Assembly: GCA_050010595.1 (NCBI GenBank)
Contig: JBEKKS010000023.1
Coordinates: 1-21,553 of the forward strand
Source of the DNA: Palsa-513 sp050010595
Lineage (GTDB): Bacteria > Actinomycetota > Thermoleophilia > Solirubrobacterales > Solirubrobacteraceae
Length of the DNA: 21,553 nt
Direction: 5' to 3'
Part shown: positions 1 through 6,962 of the stretch, in pieces
Numbering within the stretch: the first letter of the stretch is position 1
How the letters are laid out: each line of letters begins with the position of its first letter
Program-made: the position numbers and the translations under genes
The notes under the pieces: model-generated
Databases searched by the model: none
Seen by the model: the letters and a program-made list of their open reading frames with translations, nothing else
What the model was told of the DNA's origin: nothing

Positions 1-56
1 AGGGCCGCCACCGTCATCGCAGCCAGCGTTGCTCCAGTGACAAGAAAACGGCGCAC
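1..56 (-). CDS. N-terminus of a secreted or lipid-anchored protein (partial, runs off left edge)
   Basis: A minus-strand reading frame starts with GTG at 56-54 and continues off the left edge, giving 18 codons. The visible peptide is MRRFLVTGATLAAMTVAA: two arginines followed by a hydrophobic stretch, which is how a Sec signal peptide or an N-terminal membrane anchor begins. A strong Shine-Dalgarno (GGGAGG on the minus strand, 67-62) lies 5 nt before the GTG, which is the main reason to call a gene on so little sequence. It lies downstream of obgE on the same strand, about 150 nt away and past a hairpin, so it probably has its own promoter. The product cannot be identified from this fragment. 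Confidence 0.55.
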   Translation of the reverse strand, partial: MRRFLVTGATLAAMTVAA

Positions 57-145
57 TAAACCCTCCCGCAATCAGCAGTTCGGCAAACAATTACTTGCGT
101 GCCGGCCCCCCGAGCCGTGCAGGCGCGGGCTTTCTACCATGCGTG

Positions 146-164
146 CAGCGCCCTGTGGGCGCTG
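146..164 (-). terminator. Hairpin downstream of obgE, possible terminator
   Basis: A perfect 8-bp inverted repeat (CAGCGCCC, loop TGT, GGGCGCTG) sits about 45 nt past the obgE stop codon and before the start of the next minus-strand gene. The position suits a transcription terminator. There is no clear U-tract on either side, so it is either a weak intrinsic terminator or only an mRNA 3'-end structure. Confidence 0.4.
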
Positions 165-209
165 TCGCCGAAACCGTCACCGCTTGTTCACAACTCGTGT
201 GTGCACACC

Positions 210-1368
210 TCAGGCGTCGAGGTCGAAGAGGATTCCGGCGATCTCGACGTCGTCGCCGGGCTCGAAGCCCTGCTCCTTGAGTGCGCGCACGACGCCGATC
301 TGACGCAGCCGCGTCTCGAGGTGTGCCAGCGCCTCGTCGTTGTCGAGGTCGTGACGCGCAAGCAGCCGGTCGATCCCGGCGCCGACCACGCGGAACGGCC
401 CGTCGCCGTCACGCTCGACGCGAAAGCCGCGCTGGGCGCCGGGACGGAATGTCATGTGCTCAACGAGCTCGGACTCGACCGCCAGCTCCGCAGGCTCCAG
501 CGGGATCGAGCGGAGCAGCTCTCCGGCGAGCTGCTCGAGGCCCGTGCCGGTCGCACTCGATGTGACGAATACCGGCACCGCATCGCCTAGCCGCGCCCGC
601 CATGCCTGCGCCCGCTCGCTCGCGTGCTCGGGCGTAACGAGGTCAGCCTTCGACAGCGCGAGCACGCGCGGGCGCAGAGCAAGCGCGGGATCGTGGAGCT
701 CGAGCTCGCGCTCGACGGTCGTGTGGTTCTCCGCCGGATCTGAGCCGTCGAGCGGAGCGAGGTCGAGCACGTGGATGAGGATCCCGGTGCGCTCGATGTG
801 CGCGAGGAAGTCGTGGCCCGATCTTCGGCGCCGCCCGCGTCAGCCGCGCGAGGAGCGAGGACTTGCCCGCGTTCGGCAAGCCGATCAGGCCGACATCGGC
901 GAGCAGCTTGAGCCGCAGCTCGAGCCAGCCCTCCTCGCCCGGGAGTCCCTTCTCGGCGAATCGCGGAGCCTGGCGCGTTGCAGTCGCGAAGTGCTTGTTG
1001 CCGCGGCCGCCGGCGCCACCGCGTGCGACACGCACGCGGTGCCCTGGGCGCGTGAGGTCGTGCAGCTCACCATCTTCCGTCGTGACCTGCGTGCCGGGCG
1101 GCACGCGCACGATCAGCTCGGCGCCGTTCGCGCCGTGGCGCTGCGCTCCCCCGCCATGCCCGCCGCGCCCGGCGCGGAAATGCTGGCGACGGCGAAAGGC
1201 CTGCAAGTCACGGAGTGCCGGATCACATTCGACGACGACCGCGCCGCCGTGGCCGCCATCACCACCATCGGGCCCGCCGTGCGGCACGTGCGCCTCGCGC
1301 CGGAAGCTCATCGAGCCGTCACCGCCCGGGCCGGCCGAAACGAAGATGCGTGCCTTGTCGTAGAGCAT
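210..1368 (-). pseudogene. obgE: Obg family GTPase, interrupted by an internal deletion plus frameshift
   Basis: Obg is a ribosome-associated GTPase needed for 50S assembly. The ATG at 1368 begins a glycine-rich Obg fold (residues 1-160; GGPDGGDGGHGG at 31-42) followed by the P-loop GLPNAGKSS (163-171). At about 819 the protein jumps from 'LTRAAPKI' straight to 'GHDFLAHIERTGILIHVLDL', which is in another frame. Compared with the family, about 41 residues are missing, including switch I (G2) and the DxPG motif (G3); one extra base remains, implying loss of about 122 bp. The second part (818-210) is a normal C-terminal half with SKAD (G4), a G5-like SSA, and the OCT domain ending in 'GILFDLDA'. 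As written, translation from 1368 would end at 643 after about 58 out-of-frame residues. Both halves look well conserved away from the junction, so this is either a very recent lesion or a sequence/assembly error. No Shine-Dalgarno precedes the ATG. Confidence 0.88.
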
Positions 1369-1376
1369 TGACACAC

Positions 1377-1382
1377 ATTGTC
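1377..1382 (-). promoter_or_regulatory. Candidate -10 element for a leaderless obgE transcript
   Basis: On the minus strand GACAAT (1382-1377) ends 8 nt before the obgE ATG at 1368. A start site 7-9 nt downstream of this -10 would make the mRNA leaderless, which fits the absence of a Shine-Dalgarno. No good -35 is visible. A small hairpin (GGGAC/GTCCC, 1384-1398) lies just upstream. The plus-strand block cuts obgE off from the rplU-rpmA transcript, so a local promoter is expected. Confidence 0.3.
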
Positions 1383-1446
1383 GGGGACGGCTTGTCCCGC
1401 CGTGCGAACCGCGGCGGTATCGGCAGCATGAAGGGGAACGTTGAAG

Positions 1447-2028
1447 ATGCGATCGACGGCGGGTAGCCTCGTTGAAATGGCCGCTGGAGCGATGCAAGTC
1501 ACAGCCGAGGAGCTGCTCGCGCTGCCGGACGACGGGCACCGGCACGAGCTCGTGCGCGGCGAGCTGCGCGTGATGGCGCCGCCAGGATTCGAGCACGGCC
1601 GCGTTGCGGCCAGGATCGGAGGCCTCCTGTTCATGCACCTCAAGGACCACGACGTTGGCGTCGGGTTGGCAGCCGAGACAGGATTCCTAATCGCCCGCGA
1701 TCCGGACACCGTGCGCGCGCCCGACGCGGCGTTCGTGAGCAAGATTCGGACTGCGGAGGATGGGCACACGACGACGTACTGGCCCGGAGCACCCGACCTG
1801 GCCGTCGAGGTCGTCTCCCCTAGCGACACGTGGGGTGAGGTCGAGGACAAGGCGCTCGCCTGGCTTGCCGCCGGCGCGGTTGCGGTGCTGGTCCTCGATC
1901 CGGCACGGCAGACGGCGACCGTCTATCGCGGGCAAGGCGATGCACACGTCCATACAAACGCGGAGGTCGTCGACCTCGGCGACGCCGTGCCTGGCTTCAG
2001 CGTCCGAATGGCAGACGTCTTCGTCTGA
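1447..2028 (+). CDS. Uma2 family endonuclease-like protein
   Basis: About 193 residues with the Uma2 (DUF820) fold, a PD-(D/E)XK nuclease-like domain of largely unknown role. Near the N-terminus is the usual 'TAEELLALPDDGHRHELVRG' segment. The metal-binding pattern is intact: Asp in 'RAPDAAFVS' (D93), Glu in 'LAVEVVSPSD' (E121), and a following Lys in 'EDKALAWLAAG' (K135), then the 'VLVLDP' strand. The start is uncertain. ATG 1447 has AAGGGG (1431-1436) about 10 nt upstream; TTG 1441, ATG 1477 and ATG 1492 are in-frame alternatives, and family alignments would favour a start close to 1477-1492. It is divergent from obgE (about 78 nt apart) and ends 30 nt before marR. The biological role is not known from this context. 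Confidence 0.85.
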   Translation: MRSTAGSLVEMAAGAMQVTAEELLALPDDGHRHELVRGELRVMAPPGFEHGRVAARIGGLLFMHLKDHDVGVGLAAETGFLIARDPDTVRAPDAAFVSKIRTAEDGHTTTYWPGAPDLAVEVVSPSDTWGEVEDKALAWLAAGAVAVLVLDPARQTATVYRGQGDAHVHTNAEVVDLGDAVPGFSVRMADVFV

Positions 2029-2036
2029 GCAGAGTT

Positions 2037-2071
2037 ATTAGTTCGGTATCCTAATGATGTGGCTACCGAAC
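2037..2071 (+). promoter_or_regulatory. marR promoter and candidate autoregulatory operator (two nested inverted repeats)
   Basis: Two perfect inverted repeats overlap here: ATTAG (2037-2041) with CTAAT (2051-2055), spacer 9 nt; and GTTCGGTA (2041-2048) with TACCGAAC (2064-2071), spacer 15 nt. The second repeat straddles the marR GTG start (2059). TATCCT (2047-2052) is a plausible -10 that would place the transcript start at or next to the GTG, so the mRNA may be leaderless. MarR proteins usually bind palindromes over their own promoters, so autoregulation of marR and the two ABC genes is the natural reading. Confidence 0.5.
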
Positions 2072-2499
2072 CAAGCGCCGGGAGGACGATCGCGCGGCTC
2101 GCGCGGCAGGTCGAGCTGGCGGCGGCAAGCGTCGACCTCACGCTCTCGCAGTACCGCGTCCTGAGCCTGCTCGGAGAGGGCGAGGAGGCCGCGTCCGTCC
2201 TCGCAGAAAAGCTCGCTGTCAGCAAACCGAGCCTCACCGGCGTGGTTGACGGCCTCGTGGTGCGCGGGCTTGTCGCGCGGCACCACGGCGAGGACGATCG
2301 TCGAAGGGTAGGGGTCGAGCTGACCGCCGACGGCACGCAGGTGCTCGAGCAAGCCGAGCGGGAAGTCGAGCGGCGGCTGCACGAGATCGCGATCCACCTG
2401 CCGGTCGAGGTCGAGACCGCCTTCGCCGGTCTCGAGCCGTGGCGGGAAGCGCTCGACGCCTATCGTGACGCGCGCCGCGCCGGGAAGGCGGCGGCGTGA
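2059..2499 (+). CDS. MarR family transcriptional regulator
   Basis: 146 residues, the usual MarR size. A winged helix-turn-helix spans roughly residues 28-95: 'LTLSQYRVLSLLGEG' leads in, 'LAEKLAVSKPSLTGVVDGLV' is the recognition region, and the wing carries the family signature with D80-R81 in 'EDDRRRVGVELTADG'. Long flanking helices (10-25 and 95-135) would form the dimer interface. GTG 2059 is chosen because nearby ATGs (2054, 2057) are out of frame and residues upstream do not belong to the family. No Shine-Dalgarno is seen, consistent with a leaderless mRNA. Its stop overlaps the next start as GTGA (2496-2499). By position it most likely represses the following ABC exporter genes in response to an unknown ligand. 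Confidence 0.9.
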   Translation: MATEPSAGRTIARLARQVELAAASVDLTLSQYRVLSLLGEGEEAASVLAEKLAVSKPSLTGVVDGLVVRGLVARHHGEDDRRRVGVELTADGTQVLEQAEREVERRLHEIAIHLPVEVETAFAGLEPWREALDAYRDARRAGKAAA

Positions 2500-4310
2500 G
2501 CGCGACGGCCGCGCCACCCAGCACGCTCCTTCCTTCCGGCATCGCCTCCAAGTACAAGCCACCGCGGGCGACGATCGACCCGGACACGAGCAAGTCGTGG
2601 ATCGCGCGAGCGCGCCCCGTCGTGCTTTCGCACAAGTGGACGTTGACGGCGGCGCTCACGACTTCGTTCGTCGCGCTCGTCCTCGCGGTGCAAATCCCGA
2701 ACCTGCTGAACGAGGCCGTCACCAACTCGCTGCAGAGCCACACCGTGCCGCTGTCGCACTACGTGCGGATCGTCTTCGCGCTCGCACTCGCCGCCGGACT
2801 CGCCGGATACGTGTCGCGGCTGTTCCTGCTGCGGACCGCGTACGCGATGGAGTTCGACCTGCGCAACATCATCTACGAGCATCTGACGCGGATGTCGTTC
2901 GGGTTCTACGACCGAGTCCAGTCCGGGCAGCTGATCTCGCGCGCCAATTCCGATATCCGCTCGGTGCAGATGTACCTCACGTTCGCGCCGTCGATCCTCG
3001 TGCAGTGCGCCGTCGCCCTCGTCGCGTTCGGCTACATGCTCTCGATCAACGTGCCGCTCGCGTTCGTCGCGATGTCGATGACACCGCTCGTGTTCCTCTC
3101 GAGCGTGCGGATGCGCCGCGAGATCTTCCCCGTCTCGTGGCTGATCCAGGCGCGCCTCGCGGAGGTCGCGACGATCGTCGACGAGAACATCAACGGCGTC
3201 CGCGTCGTCAAGTCGTTCGTCGCCGAGCAGCGCGAGCTGACGACGCTTGCGGGGGCCGCCGAGCGGCTGCGGTGGGCCTACATTCGCGACGCCGACATCC
3301 GTGCCCGCTTCACACCCACCGTCCAGAACCTCCCGCAACTGGGGCTCGCGCTCGTGCTGCTGTTCGGCGGCTGGCTCGTGATCCACGACCACCTGCCGGT
3401 CGGAGCGATCCTCGCGTTCAGCGCCTACATCGTGATGCTCCAAGCGCCATTCCAGATGCTCGGGATGCTGATCATGCTCGGCCAGCGCGCGAGAGCGTCC
3501 GCGGGGAGGATCTTCGAGATCCTCGACGAGGCACCCGAGATCGTTGACCGGCCCGGCGCGGTGGACCTCGTTGACTGCCGTGGGGACGTCCGCTTCGAGC
3601 ACGTGACGTTCGCCTACGGCGATGGAGCGCCGGTGCTCAGCGATCTGTCGCTTCACCTGCAGGCGGGCGAGACGGTCGCAATGGTCGGGCGCACCGCGAG
3701 CGGCAAGACGACGATCTCGCGCCTGCTACCGCGCTTCTACGACGTCAGCAGCGGTGCGGTGGAGGTAGACGGCCACGACGTGCGCGATCTGACCGTCGCG
3801 AGCCTGCGCGCGAACATCGGCGTCGTGCTCGACGAGCCATTCCTCTTCACCGCCTCGATCCGCGACAACATCGCCTACGGCCGGCCCGACGCGGCGCAAG
3901 CGGAGATCGAGGCGGCAGCAGTGGCGGCCGGCGCAGCTGACTTCATCGACGAGCTCCCGGACGGCTACGCGACTGTCGTCGGCGAGCGCGGCTACACGCT
4001 CTCGGGCGGCCAGCGCCAACGGATCGCGATCGCGCGCACGCTGCTCGTCAACCCGCCGATCCTCGTACTCGACGACGCGACGAGCGCCGTCGACGTGCAG
4101 GTCGAGCAGGGGATCCACGAGGCGCTGCGCGTGCTGATGGAGGGACGCACGACGCTGATCGTCGCGCACCGCCTCTCGACGATCGGGCTCGCCGACCGCG
4201 TGGTGCTGCTCGATGCCGGACGGATCGTCGCCGACGGAACGCATGCAGAGCTGATCGAGACGACGCCGCTCTACGTCGAGGTGCTCGCGCAGGTCGAGGA
4301 GGAAGCGTGA
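2496..4310 (+). CDS. ABC exporter half-transporter with degenerate catalytic Walker B
   Basis: 604 residues. A six-helix type IV (ABCB-like) membrane domain covers about 45-335 and an ATPase domain about 360-600. Walker A is GRTASGKTT (398-406), the signature is canonical LSGGQ (502-506), and the H-loop His is H558. Two positions are non-canonical: the Q-loop Gln is replaced by Asp (D446 in 'VVLDEPFLF') and the catalytic Glu after Walker B is Asp (D527 in 'ILVLDDATS'). This is the pattern of the subunit that contributes the degenerate ATP site in heterodimeric exporters such as BmrC/BmrD or TM287/288. GTG 2496 overlaps the marR stop by 4 nt and follows GGGAAGG (2482-2488). It pairs with the downstream gene in the cytoplasmic membrane. 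The substrate, probably a drug or lipid-like compound, cannot be deduced. Confidence 0.92.
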   Translation: MSATAAPPSTLLPSGIASKYKPPRATIDPDTSKSWIARARPVVLSHKWTLTAALTTSFVALVLAVQIPNLLNEAVTNSLQSHTVPLSHYVRIVFALALAAGLAGYVSRLFLLRTAYAMEFDLRNIIYEHLTRMSFGFYDRVQSGQLISRANSDIRSVQMYLTFAPSILVQCAVALVAFGYMLSINVPLAFVAMSMTPLVFLSSVRMRREIFPVSWLIQARLAEVATIVDENINGVRVVKSFVAEQRELTTLAGAAERLRWAYIRDADIRARFTPTVQNLPQLGLALVLLFGGWLVIHDHLPVGAILAFSAYIVMLQAPFQMLGMLIMLGQRARASAGRIFEILDEAPEIVDRPGAVDLVDCRGDVRFEHVTFAYGDGAPVLSDLSLHLQAGETVAMVGRTASGKTTISRLLPRFYDVSSGAVEVDGHDVRDLTVASLRANIGVVLDEPFLFTASIRDNIAYGRPDAAQAEIEAAAVAAGAADFIDELPDGYATVVGERGYTLSGGQRQRIAIARTLLVNPPILVLDDATSAVDVQVEQGIHEALRVLMEGRTTLIVAHRLSTIGLADRVVLLDAGRIVADGTHAELIETTPLYVEVLAQVEEEA

Positions 4311-6256
4311 GCCTCGGCGGCTTTGGTGGCGGCAACATCAGCGGCGGCGCGTTCGGGCACGCGGGCGGCTCGCGGTCCGCCGCGGCACCGGGCGGCGGCC
4401 TGCCTTTTGCCGGGATCCCGCCGGAGCTGCAGGACGGTGTCGACAGACTGCTCGCAACCGAGCCGGAGCAGGGCGAGCCACAGGCGCGTTTCAGCTATCG
4501 CAGCGACGATGTTCAGCAACTCACGCTGCGCGGGTTGATCTTCCGCCACTGGCACCTCGGCGCAGCTGCGGCGGCCCTCGTAGCGGTCGTGTCGATCGCA
4601 AACCAGGCAGGCCCGAAGCTGATCGACGTCGGGATCGACAGCGGCATGGTCGGCGCGCACAAGCATTTCGGCGTCGTCGCGCTCGTCGGGGCCCTGTTCC
4701 TCGTCGCGATCGCGATCACCGCGCTCGCCCAGCGCGCCCTCGCGATGGCGACGGGACGGCTTGCCGCGCGCGTGATGAACGACCTGCGGATCGCCGTCTT
4801 CGCGCAGCTGCAGCGACTCGGGCTCGACTTCTATACCGGCCAGCCGTCCGGGGTGATCATGACGCGGATGACGAGCGACATCGAGAACCTGCAGCAGCTG
4901 CTGCAGGACGGCCTCGCTCAGTTGACAGTGCAGGCGCTGACGATGGTCGTGATCACCGTCGTGCTGTTCACGCTCAACGTCGAGCTGACGCTGATCACGC
5001 TGGCCCTCGTCGTGCCGCTCCTCACAGCGTCGTCGCTGTGGTTCAGGTCCGCCTCGGAGCGTGGTTACAACCGCGTCCGCGACGGCATCGCCGGGGTCCT
5101 CGGCGACCTGTCAGAGAGCCTTCACGGCGTGCGCACGGTCGCTGCCAACAACCGCCAGCAGCTGAACGTCGTCGCGCACCGCAACGTCGTCGGCGTCTAC
5201 CGCGATGCGAACAACTACACGGCACAGATCAACGCGATCTACGGGCCCGGCACGACCCTGCTCGGCTACCTCGGCCAGGGCGCGCTGCTCGCGATCGGCG
5301 GCAACATGGTCGCCCACCACGAGCTCTCGATCGGCGCGCTGATCGCATTCTTCCTCTACCTGAACCGCTTCTTCGCGCCAATCCAGCTGCTCGTCCAGCA
5401 GTACAACACGCTCCAGCAGGGCCGATCGTCGATCGTCAAGCTGCGCACGCTGTTCGCGCAGCAACCGAGCACGCCGCAGGCCGCGGACGCCGTGGAGCTG
5501 CCCTCGATCGGAGGTGAGATCGTCTTCGAGCACGTCACCTTCGGCTACGACCCCGCGGTGCCGGTCGTGCGCGACATCGACCTGCGAATCAGCCCCGGCG
5601 AGACGGTGGCGTTCGTCGGCCAGACAGGCGCCGGCAAGTCGACGCTCGCAAAGCTGATCACGCGCTTCTACGACCCGACCGCCGGCCGCGTGCTGATCGA
5701 CGGCCACGACATCCGTACCGTGACGCTCGACTCGCTGCGCCGCCAGCTCGGCGTCGTGCCACAGGAGCCGTTCCTGTTCGCCGGCAGCCTGCGCTACAAC
5801 ATCGCCTTCGCAAAGCCGGACGCGACCGACGACGAGGTCTGGGAGGCGGTCCACGCCGTCGGCCTGAGCGACGTCGTCGAGCGCATGCCCGATGGCCTCG
5901 ACACCGTCGTTCACGAGCGCGGCCAGTCCCTCTCGAGCGGCGAGCGTCAGCTGATCGCCCTTGCGCGCGCGTTCCTCGCCCATCCGCGCGTGCTGGTACT
6001 CGACGAGGCGACCTCGAACCTCGATCTGCTCTCCGAGAGCAAGATCGAGGCTGCGCTCGACGTGCTGCTCGAAGCACGCACCGCCGTCCTTATCGCCCAC
6101 CGACTCACCACAGCGATGAAAGCCGATCGGATCGTGGTGGTGGACGACGGGCGGATCGTCGAGGTCGGTCCGCACGACGAGCTCATAGCGCGCGGCGAGA
6201 CCTATGCGGAGATGTACGCGACCTGGACGCGCCACGCGGAGGCGCAGGCGGCGTAG
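4307..6256 (+). CDS. ABC exporter half-transporter with degenerate signature motif
   Basis: 649 residues: a glycine-rich N-terminal tail (1-35), a six-helix membrane domain (about 80-370) and an ATPase domain (about 403-640). Walker A GQTGAGKST (438-446), Q-loop Q486, catalytic E567 in 'VLVLDEATS' and H598 are canonical, but the signature is LSSGE (542-546) in place of LSGGQ. This complements the upstream subunit: its Walker A/B with the partner's LSGGQ would form the working ATP site, and its LSSGE with the partner's D527 the degenerate one. GTG 4307 overlaps the upstream stop as GTGA, indicating coupled, near-equal synthesis. The glycine-rich leader (GGFGGGNISGGAFGHAGG, 4-21) is longer than usual; a later start cannot be excluded, but the overlap favours 4307. 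Confidence 0.92.
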   Translation: MSLGGFGGGNISGGAFGHAGGSRSAAAPGGGLPFAGIPPELQDGVDRLLATEPEQGEPQARFSYRSDDVQQLTLRGLIFRHWHLGAAAAALVAVVSIANQAGPKLIDVGIDSGMVGAHKHFGVVALVGALFLVAIAITALAQRALAMATGRLAARVMNDLRIAVFAQLQRLGLDFYTGQPSGVIMTRMTSDIENLQQLLQDGLAQLTVQALTMVVITVVLFTLNVELTLITLALVVPLLTASSLWFRSASERGYNRVRDGIAGVLGDLSESLHGVRTVAANNRQQLNVVAHRNVVGVYRDANNYTAQINAIYGPGTTLLGYLGQGALLAIGGNMVAHHELSIGALIAFFLYLNRFFAPIQLLVQQYNTLQQGRSSIVKLRTLFAQQPSTPQAADAVELPSIGGEIVFEHVTFGYDPAVPVVRDIDLRISPGETVAFVGQTGAGKSTLAKLITRFYDPTAGRVLIDGHDIRTVTLDSLRRQLGVVPQEPFLFAGSLRYNIAFAKPDATDDEVWEAVHAVGLSDVVERMPDGLDTVVHERGQSLSSGERQLIALARAFLAHPRVLVLDEATSNLDLLSESKIEAALDVLLEARTAVLIAHRLTTAMKADRIVVVDDGRIVEVGPHDELIARGETYAEMYATWTRHAEAQAA

Positions 6257-6325
6257 TCGAGCGCTTCAAGCAGGCGCGGCCGACGAACGCTAACGATAGA
6301 TCTTCGTGGGTTGCACAAGGCGTCG

Positions 6326-6342
6326 GCGCGGTCTTACCGCGC
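6326..6342. terminator. Hairpin between converging ABC operon and rpmA, possible bidirectional terminator
   Basis: The gap between the ABC gene stop (6256) and the rpmA stop (6366) is 109 nt. It holds a perfect 6-bp GC stem (GCGCGG, loop TCTTA, CCGCGC). It is the only clear structure between the converging genes and could serve both strands. No U-tract follows on either side, so an intrinsic terminator is not proven. Confidence 0.4.
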
Positions 6343-6365
6343 AAACGGCCCGGCGAACTACTTAG

Positions 6366-6620
6366 CTACTCCGCGGGGTCGATCGAGACTACGCGGCCGC
6401 GGCGGCCTTCGCTGAAGACGACCGTGCCGGCGGCGCGGGCGAAGAGCGTGTCGTCCTTGCCCATGCCGACGCCCTCGCCGGCCTTGAAGCGGCTGCCGCG
6501 CTGGCGGACGATGATCTCGCCGCCGGTGACCTTCTCGCCGGCAAAGGTCTTGACGCCGAGGCGCTGCGCGTTCGAGTCGCGGCCGTTGCGAGATGAGCCG
6601 AGGCCTTTCTTATGCGCCAT
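6366..6620 (-). CDS. rpmA: 50S ribosomal protein L27
   Basis: 84 residues, full length for bacterial L27, with the conserved N-terminus 'MAHKKGLGSSRNGRDSNAQR' and the 'GGEIIVRQRGSRFKAGEGVG' core. L27 sits at the peptidyl transferase centre, its N-terminal tail reaching the A/P-site tRNAs. There is no Firmicutes-type cleavable N-terminal extension. A strong Shine-Dalgarno (AAGGAGG on the minus strand, spacing 6) precedes ATG 6620. The start overlaps the 3' end of rplU by 11 nt, as expected for the rplU-rpmA pair. In many actinobacteria obgE follows directly; here the plus-strand ABC block intervenes. Confidence 0.98.
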   Translation of the reverse strand: MAHKKGLGSSRNGRDSNAQRLGVKTFAGEKVTGGEIIVRQRGSRFKAGEGVGMGKDDTLFARAAGTVVFSEGRRGRVVSIDPAE

Positions 6621-6960
6621 CTGGTGCCTCCTTCTTGGCGCTCGCGCGCGCGGCGCGCAGGCCGATCTTCGTGACCTCGATGCGGGTCAGATCCTGGCGG
6701 TGGCCGGTGCGGCGCTTGTAGCCGCTCTTCGGCTTGAACTTGAAGACGCGCAGCTTCGGGCCACGCGTGTGGGCGAGGACCTTCGCCGAGACCTCAACGC
6801 CCGCAAGCCCCTTGGCGTCGAAGATCGTGTCCTCCGAGCGGTAGAGCAGCGGCTCGAGCGCGACGGTCGCACCCTCGGCTTCGGGCAGGCGTTCGACGAG
6901 CAGGGTTTGACCCTGCTCCACGCGGTACTGCTTGCCACCTGTTTTTACGATCGCGTACAT
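6610..6960 (-). CDS. rplU: 50S ribosomal protein L21
   Basis: 116 residues. The start 'MYAIVKTGGKQYRVEQGQTL' and the C-terminal 'KFKPKSGYKRRTGHRQDLTR' segment are diagnostic of L21, which binds 23S rRNA in the large subunit. The family is usually about 103 residues; the excess is a short Lys/Ala-rich tail ending 'ASAKKEAPDGA'. ATG 6960 lies 2 nt after the RNase E/G stop (6963), so the gene is cotranscribed with it and probably translationally coupled. Only a weak AGGT-type ribosome site is seen. No separate L21 leader structure is evident because the upstream sequence is coding. Confidence 0.98.
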   Translation of the reverse strand: MYAIVKTGGKQYRVEQGQTLLVERLPEAEGATVALEPLLYRSEDTIFDAKGLAGVEVSAKVLAHTRGPKLRVFKFKPKSGYKRRTGHRQDLTRIEVTKIGLRAARASAKKEAPDGA

Positions 6961-6962
6961 GC

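Noticed and set aside
198..209. GTGTGCACAC palindrome next to the obgE stop
   Set aside because: Short alternating sequence with no second copy or promoter context; likely chance.
2460..3656. Minus-strand open frame opposite the first ABC gene (398 codons)
   Set aside because: Highly charged low-complexity translation antisense to a clear ABC exporter gene; no ribosome site or family match.
5111..6235. Minus-strand open frame opposite the second ABC gene (374 codons)
   Set aside because: Same reasoning: antisense to conserved ATPase motifs, with no protein features of its own.
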